Assembly (NCBI GenBank): GCA_028768525.1
Contig: CP054837.1
Coordinates: forward strand, 2,090,001-2,154,000
DNA from: Desulfobacter sp.
Lineage (GTDB): Bacteria > Desulfobacterota > Desulfobacteria > Desulfobacterales > Desulfobacteraceae
Reading direction: 5' to 3'
DNA: 64,000 bases
Positions 26,053 through 34,746 of this stretch are shown piece after piece. Both the position numbers and the translations under genes were made by a program. Under the pieces are notes generated by a model. The model was not told the origin of the DNA, ran no database searches, and saw nothing but the letters and a program-made list of their open reading frames with translations. Positions within the stretch are counted from its first letter, which is position 1. Every line of letters begins with the position of its first letter.

Positions 26053-27198
26053 TTACTCCGTTATTTTAGTTATGGGGTTATTTTTAAGGCCCTCCGGCAT
26101 TTGCGCCCGGGCCAGTTTCTTTTCTAGGGCAGGGGGCGGGGATAGCGTCTTTTGGGACGTATACACCTCCTGCTGAAATACATTTTGAATAAAAAATAAA
26201 GATATGAAACTCACCACTGCGGCAATGACAGGGGTGGTGACCCATCCGCTGACAATTCCTCCCACGATCTTCCATTTCACGCTCCAAAAGCCTTTCTTTA
26301 GCAGGCCGATGCCGATAACAGCGCCCACCACAGCCTGGGAACTGGAAACCGGAACCAGGGGAATTGAGGGCAGGCCGTTGCTGGCCAGAAAGGTTTCCAG
26401 GGATTGGGAGGAAAAGAGGAAGAGGACGATGGAATGCGCCCACACCACAACGCTTGCCGCAACAGGGGTAAGCTCCACAATGCCTTCCCCCACGGTCATC
26501 ATTACCTGTCTGGAATAGGTGAATACCCCCACGGCAATGGCGATGCCGCCGATGAGGAACAATTGCTGGGCCGGTGATAGGGAAAAGGGGCCGATAAAAA
26601 GCGTTTCAAAGGGGGATACCGGCAGAAATACGCCCATTACATTGGCGATATTATTGGCCCCCAGGGCATAGGATCCGCATATGCCGGCAACCAATAAGGA
26701 CCATCTCGTATACAGATCCAGCCGGAACATGTGGATTCTGCATGTATTGATAAAAAGGGCGGACAACTGGTACAGGACAACCGCTATGATCCCGGAAAGC
26801 ACCGGACAGACCAGCCAGGTCATGGCAATCTTGGTCAGGGCGGCCTGATCAACGGACGATCCCGAAAAAAGGTTCCATCCGATGATGGCCCCCACAATGG
26901 CCTGGGAGGTGGAGACGGGGAATCTGGCCTTGGTCATCAAATACACGCTCAAAGCCGCTGAAAACGCCACAATAAACGCCCCGGCAATGGCATTCACGGC
27001 CCCAAGCTTGCCCAGAGTATGCGAAGCGCCTGCCCCGCTCATCACGGCGCCTAAAATCACAAAGATACTGCAGCAGACGGCGGCCGTCCTGAACCTGACC
27101 ATTTTGGAAGCCACTGCCGTACCAAACACATTGGATGCGTCGTTTGCCCCCAAAGACCACCCTAAGAAAAGGCCGGAGGTTAAGAAGAATGAAAACAT
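26053..27198 (-). CDS. PiT-family inorganic phosphate transporter
   Basis: A 381-residue inner-membrane low-affinity phosphate permease with about ten helices. Both signature repeats are present: GWSLGANDASNVFGTAVAS near residues 14-32 and SYALGANNIANVMGVF near 172-187. Two copies of the SQAIVGAIIG/SQAVVGAVIG motif, one per half, mark the internal duplication. Unlike E. coli PitA it lacks a long central cytoplasmic loop and so is shorter. It probably moves metal-phosphate complexes with protons or sodium. It is flanked in one operon by DUF47 (PhoU-like) upstream, ten bases apart, and the CYTH-like gene downstream. Confidence 0.92.
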   Translation of the reverse strand: MFSFFLTSGLFLGWSLGANDASNVFGTAVASKMVRFRTAAVCCSIFVILGAVMSGAGASHTLGKLGAVNAIAGAFIVAFSAALSVYLMTKARFPVSTSQAIVGAIIGWNLFSGSSVDQAALTKIAMTWLVCPVLSGIIAVVLYQLSALFINTCRIHMFRLDLYTRWSLLVAGICGSYALGANNIANVMGVFLPVSPFETLFIGPFSLSPAQQLFLIGGIAIAVGVFTYSRQVMMTVGEGIVELTPVAASVVVWAHSIVLFLFSSQSLETFLASNGLPSIPLVPVSSSQAVVGAVIGIGLLKKGFWSVKWKIVGGIVSGWVTTPVIAAVVSFISLFFIQNVFQQEVYTSQKTLSPPPALEKKLARAQMPEGLKNNPITKITE

Positions 27199-27207
27199 GG
27201 GATTTTC

Positions 27208-27858
27208 CTAGAGGGTCCGTTTAATGACGTAAATGTTCATCCGGTCAGCGACATCCTCCGCCCGGTCAGAAATTTTCTCGATATGCCGGGCCAGATCGCT
27301 TAAAAGCATACGCTGGCTTAACCTTAAGTCCTCTTTCCTGAAAAGTGCGGCCCTCAGACGTGTTGATATCTTATCGCACTCCGTTTCCCAGAATGAGACC
27401 TTGTGCAGATGGTCCCTTACGGACGAAATATCGGCAAAAAAGGCCCGTGCCGATTTGACAATGGCCTCCACAGAGGCCACGACCCCATCAATCAGCTCGC
27501 TAAAGTCATTGACGAACTCAAGGTTTATTTCCGGGCGTTCGATTTCAAACCGCCACAGCGCACCCTTGAACCGGTCCAGCAGAGAATCCATGTTCTCCAG
27601 CAGTTCCAGTACATCCCCCCTGGATTCGGGGATAAGGGTTTTGGTGTGGAGGTGCTCGATGATGGTCCGCTTCAATTCGTCCCCCTTGTGTTCTATAACC
27701 GAGATATCCGCCAGCACGCTGTCGAAATTTTCATACTCTCCCGTGAGATAACACCGTGCACCCTTTTGAAAAACGAGCCCGGACCGGCTGACCTGGTCCA
27801 TGAAGTCATTGATCTGCTTTTCAATACCGGTTTCCCGGCTGATAATATTGAATTTCAT
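27208..27858 (-). CDS. DUF47 (PhoU-like) protein, partner of PiT
   Basis: A 216-residue all-helical DUF47 protein, the PhoU-like companion commonly encoded directly before PiT transporters and thought to regulate phosphate uptake. Typical phrases are ISVIEHKGDELKRTIIEHLHT, RGDVLELLENMDSLLDRFKGAL and ISDRAEDVADRMNIYVIKRTL, with acidic E-x-x-x-D helices that bind metals in PhoU. An in-frame start 42 bases earlier is possible, but AAAGGGA is well spaced for the ATG at 27858. It heads the - strand operon and diverges from a LysR-type regulator gene, which may control it. Confidence 0.9.
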   Translation of the reverse strand: MKFNIISRETGIEKQINDFMDQVSRSGLVFQKGARCYLTGEYENFDSVLADISVIEHKGDELKRTIIEHLHTKTLIPESRGDVLELLENMDSLLDRFKGALWRFEIERPEINLEFVNDFSELIDGVVASVEAIVKSARAFFADISSVRDHLHKVSFWETECDKISTRLRAALFRKEDLRLSQRMLLSDLARHIEKISDRAEDVADRMNIYVIKRTL

Positions 27859-28011
27859 AACGGTGGTCCCTTTTGACATGACTCTGACCCAGGCTTTCAA
27901 TTGACCCTTGCAGAGCGTTTATGTTAAGTTGCAAACAAACGGTCATTGTCTACCACGCGCCACTCCCCAATGTTAAATCATCATTAAAAATGGAGGCCAT
28001 AAGCATTCATT

Positions 28012-28974
28012 ATGAATCTCATGAACATTGATCACCTGAAATCCTTTTTCATGGTGGCCAAAGTCGGCAATTTCACCAAGGCCGCAAATGCCCTGTTTTT
28101 GACCCAACCGGCTGTGAGCCAGCATATCCAGGCCCTGGAACATTTCTACGATACGGTCCTCTTTGACAGGACCGGGAAAAAAATTATGCTGACCCGCCAT
28201 GGAGAAATTCTTTTCGAACAGACAGAAGAATTGCTTATGAAATTCCAGGAAGTGGAGACCATTTTCATGGACATGAAAAACATGAGCCGGGGCCGGCTGG
28301 ACATTGCTTCATCCGCCGTGATCAGCGCATATATGCTCCCCGACATCATTGGTCTTTACCATAGCACCTACCCGGATATTGAACTGAATCTTCGGGGGGG
28401 CAACACCCACAAGACCACCCTTATGGTCCTTGAGGGACAGGTGGATTTCGGGTTTGCCGCAGGACCTGCCAGCCGGTATCCTGAAGTTGAGGCGGTTTGT
28501 GTTCACCAGGAAAAGATGGTTGCCGTGGTATCGGGGAAGAGTCCCCTGGCTCAGAAATCTCAGGTTTCCATATCCGACCTCAAACGCATACCCTTTATCA
28601 CCCGGGAACACGGCACTCAGACCCGGCAGATTGTCTCCGCCTGGTTTTCAGAGTACAAAACGGATAAATCCCATTTGAAATTCATAGAGCTTGAAAATGT
28701 GGAATCGGCAAAGCGGATCGTTGAAAAGGGATTCGGTATCACCGTTATCCCCGAATCCGCGGTAAAAAGGGAGTTGGCCTCAGGCCGGCTGGCCCGGGTC
28801 AACTTAAAGGGATTCGAGGGGAATGCGGCCTTTTACCTTCTCTACCACAAGTACAGGAACCTTTCCGTCGCCGCCAAAACCTTTTTATCCATGCTGCCGG
28901 AAATGTTTAACTGTGAGGAGACCCTGGCTTCAAAATTAAACATCCCTGCCCGGAAGGACATATCTTCAAAATAG
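28012..28974 (+). CDS. LysR-family transcriptional regulator
   Basis: A 320-residue LysR regulator. The winged HTH is at residues 1-65 (HLKSFFMVAKVGNFTKAANAL, then TQPAVSQHIQALEH). The periplasmic-binding-protein-like effector domain runs from about 95 to 300 (GRLDIASSAVISAYMLPDII, then VDFGFAAGPA and GFGITVIPESAV). It is transcribed divergently from the DUF47-PiT operon across about 150 bases, the usual arrangement for a LysR activator and its target, so phosphate or anion uptake is a likely regulon; this is inference. The effector is unknown. Confidence 0.9.
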   Translation: MNLMNIDHLKSFFMVAKVGNFTKAANALFLTQPAVSQHIQALEHFYDTVLFDRTGKKIMLTRHGEILFEQTEELLMKFQEVETIFMDMKNMSRGRLDIASSAVISAYMLPDIIGLYHSTYPDIELNLRGGNTHKTTLMVLEGQVDFGFAAGPASRYPEVEAVCVHQEKMVAVVSGKSPLAQKSQVSISDLKRIPFITREHGTQTRQIVSAWFSEYKTDKSHLKFIELENVESAKRIVEKGFGITVIPESAVKRELASGRLARVNLKGFEGNAAFYLLYHKYRNLSVAAKTFLSMLPEMFNCEETLASKLNIPARKDISSK

Positions 28975-29200
28975 CACCCCGGGGTGAAAAGACACTCCCG
29001 GGGCCGCATATGGTTCTCCCTTAAATTTAAAGCATCAAAACCGGGTACGGCCGCCAGGCATTCCTACCTGAATCATAAGAATTGATTATACCTTCCATAG
29101 GGGATTCGAATTTGACCCGACAGATACGGATCTTTTATATTTCGTAAAATCAGCTATGACAAATTTTAAATATAACAATAAAGATATAACAGGAGAAAAT

Positions 29201-30289
29201 ATGCCCAAATCAATCAACCAATATCTTCTCGAAGCGAGAACCAACATCAAGGACAAACCCATTGACCTTCTGGTCATGGGAAACGAGGCTGCAGACCTCG
29301 ACTCTATGGCATCTGCAATTGTCTTTGCCTATATCCGGTCAAAAGCACAGCCCGATAAAACCATTGTCCCTCTCATGCCCATCGTGAGAGAAGATTTCAA
29401 ACTCAGGACTGAAGCCGTATACGTATTTGAAAAGGCTCAAATTGATCTTGACTGTCTCATTTTCCTGGATGAAATGCCCCAGACCTTCATGGACCACGTA
29501 AACCGCATGGCCATTGTGGATCACAACAAACTGCCCGGCGCCTTTGAAGGCCACGGAGACAAAGTACAGATGATCGTGGACCACCACAAGGAAGAAGGGC
29601 TTTACGAGAATGCTGAGATCCGCGTCATTGAACCGGTAGGCTCGACAGCCTCCCTGGTGGGTGAAATGCTGATCAAAGAGTTTCCCAAGCTTATGGACGC
29701 CCAGATTGCCATGCTTCTTACGGGCACCATTCTTCTGGATACAGTGAATCTGGCTCCGGAAGCCGGGCGGGTTACAAATAAGGATACTGAGATCGCCCTC
29801 ACCCTCATGAAACATTGCACCCTGGACCAGAATCCGTATTTTGAGGGGGTTCAGAAAGCCAAATTCGACACCGCCAGCCTGACGACAACCGACCTTTTGC
29901 GAAAGGACTACAAGGAATTTAAATTCGGGGATATCAGATGCGGCATTGCCTCTGCCCTGCTGTCCATGGCCCAATGGACAAAAAAAGACAATGAACTTTG
30001 CATCGGATTTGAAAGCTATGCACGCCGCCGGAATCTGGACGTACTCCTGTCCATGAATGCATATACAGATCCGGATTTTAACCGGGATCTTGCCGTTTAT
30101 TGTATTGATGAGAGTGCCCATGACAAGCTGATCTCATTTCTCCAGAAAAAGGGGCTGGAACTGAAGAACCTCGTTTTTGACGGCCAAAAGCCCTGCCTGG
30201 AAGGCAAAATCACCTTCTATTCCCAGGCAAATCTCGGAATATCAAGAAAAAAACTGTCCCCTATGATGGATGACCACTTCACGGCTTAG
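29201..30289 (+). CDS. DHH-family phosphoesterase, PPX1/Prune-like exopolyphosphatase or Mn pyrophosphatase
   Basis: A 362-residue DHH subfamily 2 enzyme. Motif I reads MGNEAADLDSMAS, the form seen in yeast exopolyphosphatase PPX1 and Prune rather than the H-x-x-D-x-D of bacterial PpaC. Motif II is LIFLDEMP, motif III VDHNKL and the next VDHHKEEG, then GSTASLVGEM. The C-terminal DHHA2 domain contains FESYARRR, which probably binds the phosphate chain. It should hydrolyse polyphosphate or pyrophosphate with Mn or Mg. AGGAG eight bases before the ATG at 29201 fixes the start; an upstream ATG at 29156 has no such site. A strong terminator follows. Together with the porin and PiT operon it gives this region a phosphate theme. 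Confidence 0.85.
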   Translation: MPKSINQYLLEARTNIKDKPIDLLVMGNEAADLDSMASAIVFAYIRSKAQPDKTIVPLMPIVREDFKLRTEAVYVFEKAQIDLDCLIFLDEMPQTFMDHVNRMAIVDHNKLPGAFEGHGDKVQMIVDHHKEEGLYENAEIRVIEPVGSTASLVGEMLIKEFPKLMDAQIAMLLTGTILLDTVNLAPEAGRVTNKDTEIALTLMKHCTLDQNPYFEGVQKAKFDTASLTTTDLLRKDYKEFKFGDIRCGIASALLSMAQWTKKDNELCIGFESYARRRNLDVLLSMNAYTDPDFNRDLAVYCIDESAHDKLISFLQKKGLELKNLVFDGQKPCLEGKITFYSQANLGISRKKLSPMMDDHFTA

Positions 30290-30297
30290 CCTCCGCC

Positions 30298-30333
30298 AGG
30301 CCTCCGGACGACCTTTGTCCGGTGGCCTTTTTT
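30298..30333 (+). terminator. Intrinsic terminator after the DHH gene
   Basis: AGGCC-T-CCGGAC (30298-30309) pairs with GTCCGG-T-GGCCT (30317-30328) around a 7-base loop, with one T-T mismatch, and is followed by six T. It ends the DHH phosphoesterase transcript nine bases after its stop. Confidence 0.88.
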
Positions 30334-30384
30334 CAATCTTGGACACCTCACTATTCCGTATATGCTATCCTTTCCCACGAAAAA

Positions 30385-31845
30385 ATGATCCATGAATTTA
30401 TAACCATCCACGGCAAGTTTCAGTTTGAAATCAAACAAAAACTGTTTTTCCGTCCGTCAGAGAAGAAGCGGAAGTATGAAATCGAGACGCTTTTTTTCAT
30501 ACCCAATTCTCTGGGGATAAATGAACGGAACTATACCAAGCAAATGTTTTACAGCCGGCTGAAAAATTATATTCGCTTAAGAATCCCTGACATGCCCGGC
30601 TCTGCACCTGCCCCCAACATCTTCATGGCAAAGGTCATTTCCGCCCTGGACCGGATCAATGAAAAAGATAGCAGGGCCACCCGGACCACCTACCGCCATG
30701 CCGTAAAAATATATGCCTTGATGGTAAAAAAACAATTGAGAATGGATGTCATTAAAGGGAAGGCACTGCCTGCCGAGGAGCTGAGCCCCCAGGTTCATGA
30801 GACCCTGAATAAGGCAGGCCTGGGCGCCGATCTTCTGCGAACCCATGAAACAACCCATGGTCATAAACTGGATAATGACTCACGCAGGGTCCTGACCTAT
30901 TGCAACGAATATATCAGCATGTGCCTGGCTTATTATTTGTTTCGGCTTCTTGATCTGGCCTCCTGGAATTGTGAAGATGAAGATCACGCAAATCTTAGGG
31001 AAAAAATATTAAGCCGGATCCAAAGCGAGCTGGATTACCAAAAACTATTCGGCGACACCTCGGGAAAAGCCACCAATAGGGACAGCGAAACGCTGATCTA
31101 TAAGTGGAATATACTAAAAAAATATGTCAGCAGCCCGCTTCATTTAGAAATCAGGCATAAAAAAGAAGGCACCCTCCTATTCCAGCTGATCTCGAGCCTG
31201 GCCGCTGCCTTGGCGATGATTTTTGCAACTGCCGTGGCATTTATTTGGCAGGACACCTACGGGGCACTCAGCCCACCGCTTTTCCTGGCCCTTGTCATCG
31301 GATATGTGTTTAAGGATCGGATGAAAGAGGCCATACGGAATTTTTTATCGGCAAAACTGAAAAGAACCCTCTCTGACCGGCAGCAATTTGTCTATCAGAA
31401 TTTTTCAACCCTCATCGGAAGATGCCGTGAAAATTTTTATTTTATTGAGGATTCCCAAATTCCCAAATCCATAATGAAGCTCAGAAACAAAACCCATCTG
31501 GTGGATATTGAAAATTCCTTTAGGAGTGAAACCATTATGTATTACCGAAAAGAAATTTTGATGAAACCCAGGGCAATAGGTCAGGCCTGGGACGGTCTTA
31601 TTGATATCACCCGCCTGAATATCAGCGACTTTCTCAATAATATGGACGACCCCAAGCATACCATGTATGTCCCTGATAAAGATTCCTACCAAAAGCTGTC
31701 AATCGATAAGGTTTACCACATGAACATGATCCGTTGCCACAGGATCGGGAATAAAAAAATCTGCAAACGATTCAGGATCGTATTCAACAGAGACGGCATC
31801 AAACGCATAGACCACATCATTCCCAATGAAGGGAGCGGTTCATAA
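30385..31845 (+). CDS. Unknown 486-residue protein with two central membrane helices
   Basis: I do not recognise this protein. From the ATG at 30385 it has a soluble N-terminal part of about 255 residues, two hydrophobic segments near 263-287 (LISSLAAALAMIFATAVAFIW) and 294-311 (LSPPLFLALVIGYVF), and a basic, soluble C-terminal part of about 170 residues (FKDRMKEAIRNFL onwards) ending HIIPNEGSGS. The topology of two helices close together with both ends in the cytoplasm suggests a regulator or scaffold at the membrane. The upstream GTG at 30322 lies inside the terminator of the previous gene and is rejected. It has no obvious Shine-Dalgarno site and is more AT-rich than the rest of the window. 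Proximity to DHH and PiT genes is the only functional hint. Confidence 0.7.
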   Translation: MIHEFITIHGKFQFEIKQKLFFRPSEKKRKYEIETLFFIPNSLGINERNYTKQMFYSRLKNYIRLRIPDMPGSAPAPNIFMAKVISALDRINEKDSRATRTTYRHAVKIYALMVKKQLRMDVIKGKALPAEELSPQVHETLNKAGLGADLLRTHETTHGHKLDNDSRRVLTYCNEYISMCLAYYLFRLLDLASWNCEDEDHANLREKILSRIQSELDYQKLFGDTSGKATNRDSETLIYKWNILKKYVSSPLHLEIRHKKEGTLLFQLISSLAAALAMIFATAVAFIWQDTYGALSPPLFLALVIGYVFKDRMKEAIRNFLSAKLKRTLSDRQQFVYQNFSTLIGRCRENFYFIEDSQIPKSIMKLRNKTHLVDIENSFRSETIMYYRKEILMKPRAIGQAWDGLIDITRLNISDFLNNMDDPKHTMYVPDKDSYQKLSIDKVYHMNMIRCHRIGNKKICKRFRIVFNRDGIKRIDHIIPNEGSGS

Positions 31846-31926
31846 GATATACTTATATATTCTACAATAGGTTATTATTTGTATTTGCAGGTCATATACG
31901 AGATAAAACGGATAAAAAAACAGCCG

Positions 31927-31941
31927 TGGCGCGCTCAAAGC
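31927..31941 (+). promoter_or_regulatory. Possible sigma-54 promoter before the DASS transporter
   Basis: TGGCGCG-CTCA-AAGC places GG (31928-31929) and GC (31940-31941) exactly ten bases apart, as in a -24/-12 element, about 55 bases before the expected +1-to-ATG leader of the transporter gene at 32009. The -12 half is weak (AAGC rather than TTGC). Dicarboxylate transporters are often sigma-54 dependent, but this call is tentative. Confidence 0.35.
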
Positions 31942-32008
31942 ATATAAACACCATAAGCGTAATGAAATTACAGGCCCATTTATTCAAGGGCCGCCCAAAG
32001 GAGAAAAA

Positions 32009-33592
32009 ATGGGTCCGAAAATGATAACGGATACACCGGCGACCAGACAATTTGATCCACTGGACATGAGCAACTATACCCTCGAAAGGCTTCCCGTGCT
32101 GCCGACAGGCCCGATTATGGCACTGTTAAAAAAAATCGGCCTGCCCATGGCAGTGTTATTCTTCTGTTTCTTTCATTTCAAATTTTGCGGATCATTCGAG
32201 TCTTTTGAGGTGCAGACAAAAGTGCCGCCCCAAAGCTGTTATACCATGCTCGGCATCTTCGGTGCATCATTGATTCTCTGGATCACAGAGGCAATCCCCA
32301 ACTACCTGACCTCCCTCATCCTGATCGTCTTGGTGGTCACCACCGGCATTGTTGAAGAGAAGACAGCCTATGCCTATTTCGGCCATAAGGTAATGATACT
32401 TAACATTGCAAGCTTTATCCTGGCCAGCATGCTTGTCTCCTGCGGCCTGGCAAAACGCATCGCGCTGAAATTCATTCTCAAGGCAGGCCACAAGGCAACC
32501 CCTGTTTTCTGGAGCTTTTTGCTCCTGAACATCATCCTTGGGGCCTTTGTCAGCGCAACAGCCGCAAAGGCGGCACTCTTAATGCCCCTGTTCATGGTGA
32601 TCAGCGCCATTTACGGCGCCAACGGCGGTGACAACCGCAATAATTTCGGACGAAACCTTGTACTCCAGAACCTGCTTGGCATCAATGTTTCCTGCAGCGC
32701 CTATATGACAGGGTCTGCAGCAAACCTGGTTGCGGCGAGCATGCTCATCGGCGCCGGGGCGAATCTTTATTACATGGACTGGTTCATGGCGTTGGCCCCT
32801 TTGGCGCTGATCGTCTGCGCCTTTGGATGGTGGTTGGGAACACACTTTGTCTTTCCCCTTTCAGAAACCGAAAAATCGCCATCCATCAAGGGCGGCCTAA
32901 ACCGCTTGCAGGAAGAATTGGACGGCATGGGACCGTTTTCGGTAAATGAGATAAAATCCGCGATTATCTTTCTATGCGTTCTCGCGCTATGGGCCACGGA
33001 TAAACTCCACGGAATCAGCGCCACCGCGGCTGCATTGATCGGTGCAATCGCCGCATTGATGCCCGCTTTTTCAGGATTACCAAAAATCGGATCCATAAAT
33101 TGGAACGACACCGATATTCCCTGGCATCTCCTATTGTTCAGTTTTGGTGCATATGTACTAGGCGGGGGGATAAAAACCACCAATATTGTTGCCATCGGCA
33201 TTACCAACCTTTTTGAGGCCTTTGGCATTGGACAGGATGCCCCTAAACTCCTTATTTTTCTGCTGCTGAGCATTCTGTTTGCCTTCAGCTCAATACTCAA
33301 TCAGAGCAAGACCGCCAGAACAATCATATTCTTTCCCATCATCATCGGTATCGCCCAGAAGTTTGGATGGGATGTTCTGGGATTTGGCCTGCCCATGGCC
33401 TTTCTCATCAACCAGGTTTATGTTTTGTATTTCAACAGCAAACCTGCCACGATTTGCTACCTGAGTAATCATTATTCCAGCTGGGAATCCTTCAAATACG
33501 GAATAATCATGCTCACAACCGTCTGTCTGCTGCTGATTCCATGGACCCAGTACATTATGCCATTAATGGGGTTTGACAGTCAGCTATGGTAA
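32009..33592 (+). CDS. DASS/SLC13-like anion permease
   Basis: A 527-residue polytopic membrane protein of the divalent anion:sodium symporter superfamily. Recognisable parts are LILWITEAIPNYLTSLILIVLVV, which matches the family's early helix, NIASFILASMLVSCGLAKRIALKFI, and TDKLHGISATAAALIGAIAALMP followed by WNDTDIPWHLLLFSFGAYVLGGGI. The family's two Ser-Asn-Thr substrate motifs are altered: the first region reads VSATAAKAALLMP and the second LNQSKTARTIIFFPI. The transported ion may therefore not be a standard dicarboxylate or may not be sodium coupled. It probably imports a C4-dicarboxylate, sulfate, phosphate or similar anion. AAAGGAG precedes the ATG. It appears to be a single-gene transcript. 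Confidence 0.85.
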   Translation: MGPKMITDTPATRQFDPLDMSNYTLERLPVLPTGPIMALLKKIGLPMAVLFFCFFHFKFCGSFESFEVQTKVPPQSCYTMLGIFGASLILWITEAIPNYLTSLILIVLVVTTGIVEEKTAYAYFGHKVMILNIASFILASMLVSCGLAKRIALKFILKAGHKATPVFWSFLLLNIILGAFVSATAAKAALLMPLFMVISAIYGANGGDNRNNFGRNLVLQNLLGINVSCSAYMTGSAANLVAASMLIGAGANLYYMDWFMALAPLALIVCAFGWWLGTHFVFPLSETEKSPSIKGGLNRLQEELDGMGPFSVNEIKSAIIFLCVLALWATDKLHGISATAAALIGAIAALMPAFSGLPKIGSINWNDTDIPWHLLLFSFGAYVLGGGIKTTNIVAIGITNLFEAFGIGQDAPKLLIFLLLSILFAFSSILNQSKTARTIIFFPIIIGIAQKFGWDVLGFGLPMAFLINQVYVLYFNSKPATICYLSNHYSSWESFKYGIIMLTTVCLLLIPWTQYIMPLMGFDSQLW

Positions 33593-33694
33593 GAAAGACC
33601 ATTTGCTGTCTTGCGTAAAGCCATTTGAATATCGGATCTATCCTTTTTTGCCTGGCCCGGGTGGGGTGGCTGTGCCATCAGATTGCGATTTTTT

Positions 33695-33789
33695 AGCGGG
33701 TCTCATGAAACGGAGCGAGAAAAGCCTTTTTATCTGAGGACCGAAGGCCGCAGTTGCAGGCTTTTCCGCGCAGAGGAATTAGACCCGCT
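33695..33789. repeat. Nested inverted repeat, structured element of about 95 bases
   Basis: An outer stem AGCGGGTCT (33695-33703) / AGACCCGCT (33781-33789) encloses an inner stem GAAAAGCCT (33719-33727) / AGGCTTTTC (33758-33766), extended by GCG/CGC with one bulged A. It could be a REP/MITE-like element or the fold of a small RNA. No ORF overlaps it and no second copy is apparent here. The rest of the 359-base gap (33593-33951) holds only the hairpin at 33901-33928. Confidence 0.5.
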
Positions 33790-33900
33790 TAGAATTGTTC
33801 AATCAGGCCTGCCATCCCATCCGGGCCGTTGGTCATTACACGTCAAAAATGGGGTATAGTGCGACGAATATTGATGGATTGAACCTTTGGAGGGGATTGG

Positions 33901-33928
33901 GCCCTGATACCGGTTCCGGTATCAGGGC
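33901..33928. terminator. 13-bp perfect hairpin after the ABC operon
   Basis: GCCCTGATACCGG (33901-33913) pairs with CCGGTATCAGGGC (33916-33928). It lies 24 bases after the stop of the - strand ABC operon (33952) and after the + strand transporter gene. A T-tract is lacking on both strands, so the terminator call is moderate. Confidence 0.5.
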
Positions 33929-33951
33929 TTGGGGATTGACCCGAATAGGGT

Positions 33952-34746
33952 TTAAGGGGTCAGCAGGACCTCGTCGGTCTCAAATTCCTGCTTTTTGATC
34001 TCGGTGAACATCCGGATCAGCCGGTCCTTGGTGAGTTTCTTTTTTTCTTCCCCCCGGACGTCGATGATGATCTGGCCCCCGTCCATCATGATCAGGCGGT
34101 TTCCGAACTCAATGGCATGGCCCATGTTGTGGGTGATCATAAGGGAAGTCAGCTGCCCCTCCTCAATGAACCGGGTGGTCTGTTCCATGACCATGGCGGC
34201 ATTCCTGGGATCCAGGGCCGCGGTATGCTCGTCCAGCATGAGGATATCCGGTTTGGACATCACCGTCATCAAAAGGGTCAGGGCCTGGCGCTGGCCGCCG
34301 GAGAGGGAGGAAACGTTTTCCTTCATCCGGTCTTCCAGCCCCATATTCAAACAGCGGACCTCATCTTTAAACCGCTCCCGCATGGCCCGGTTCAGACTGA
34401 TCCAGGGCCATTTAAATCCCTTTTGGGAGGTGATCATCATATTGTCCTCCAGGGTCATGTTGGAGGCGGTGCCGGCCAGGGGATCCTGGAATATCCGGCC
34501 GATATATGCCGCCCGCTTGTACTCGGGCAGGCCGGTGACATCCTTTCCCTTGATAAAAATATTTCCCAGGCTGGGGGAAAGGGCCCCGGAAATCAGGTTG
34601 AACAGGGTGGTCTTGCCGGCCCCGTTGGATCCGATGATGGTGAGGAAATCCCCGGGTTCCAGTTTAAGGTTCAGGTCCCTGATGACGGTTTTCTCCCCCG
34701 GTGTGCCCGGATGGAAGGTCTTGGATATGTTCTTGAGTTCAATCAT
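33952..34746 (-). CDS. ABC transporter ATPase (TrpZ-like)
   Basis: A 264-residue ATPase of a three-gene importer. Walker A is IGSNGAGKTTL (about 38-48), the signature is SSLSGGQRQALTL, Walker B is DILMLDEHTAALDP, and the switch His is in MITHNMGHA. In Walker B context most ATPases read DEPTA/DEPTS; here it is DEHTAALDP, a form common in the ABC systems with PF04392 binding proteins. Its ATG overlaps the permease stop (ATGA), so it is translationally coupled. It powers import of the ligand captured by the binding protein encoded two genes upstream. Confidence 0.9.
   Translation of the reverse strand: MIELKNISKTFHPGTPGEKTVIRDLNLKLEPGDFLTIIGSNGAGKTTLFNLISGALSPSLGNIFIKGKDVTGLPEYKRAAYIGRIFQDPLAGTASNMTLEDNMMITSQKGFKWPWISLNRAMRERFKDEVRCLNMGLEDRMKENVSSLSGGQRQALTLLMTVMSKPDILMLDEHTAALDPRNAAMVMEQTTRFIEEGQLTSLMITHNMGHAIEFGNRLIMMDGGQIIIDVRGEEKKKLTKDRLIRMFTEIKKQEFETDEVLLTP

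Noticed and set aside
29080..29135. GGGGATTCGAATTT-like stretch resembling a tRNA T-arm
   Set aside because: No acceptor stem, anticodon arm or CCA context could be fitted around it.
30322..30384. GTG start for the unknown membrane protein
   Set aside because: It lies inside the intrinsic terminator of the preceding gene; ATG at 30385 is preferred.
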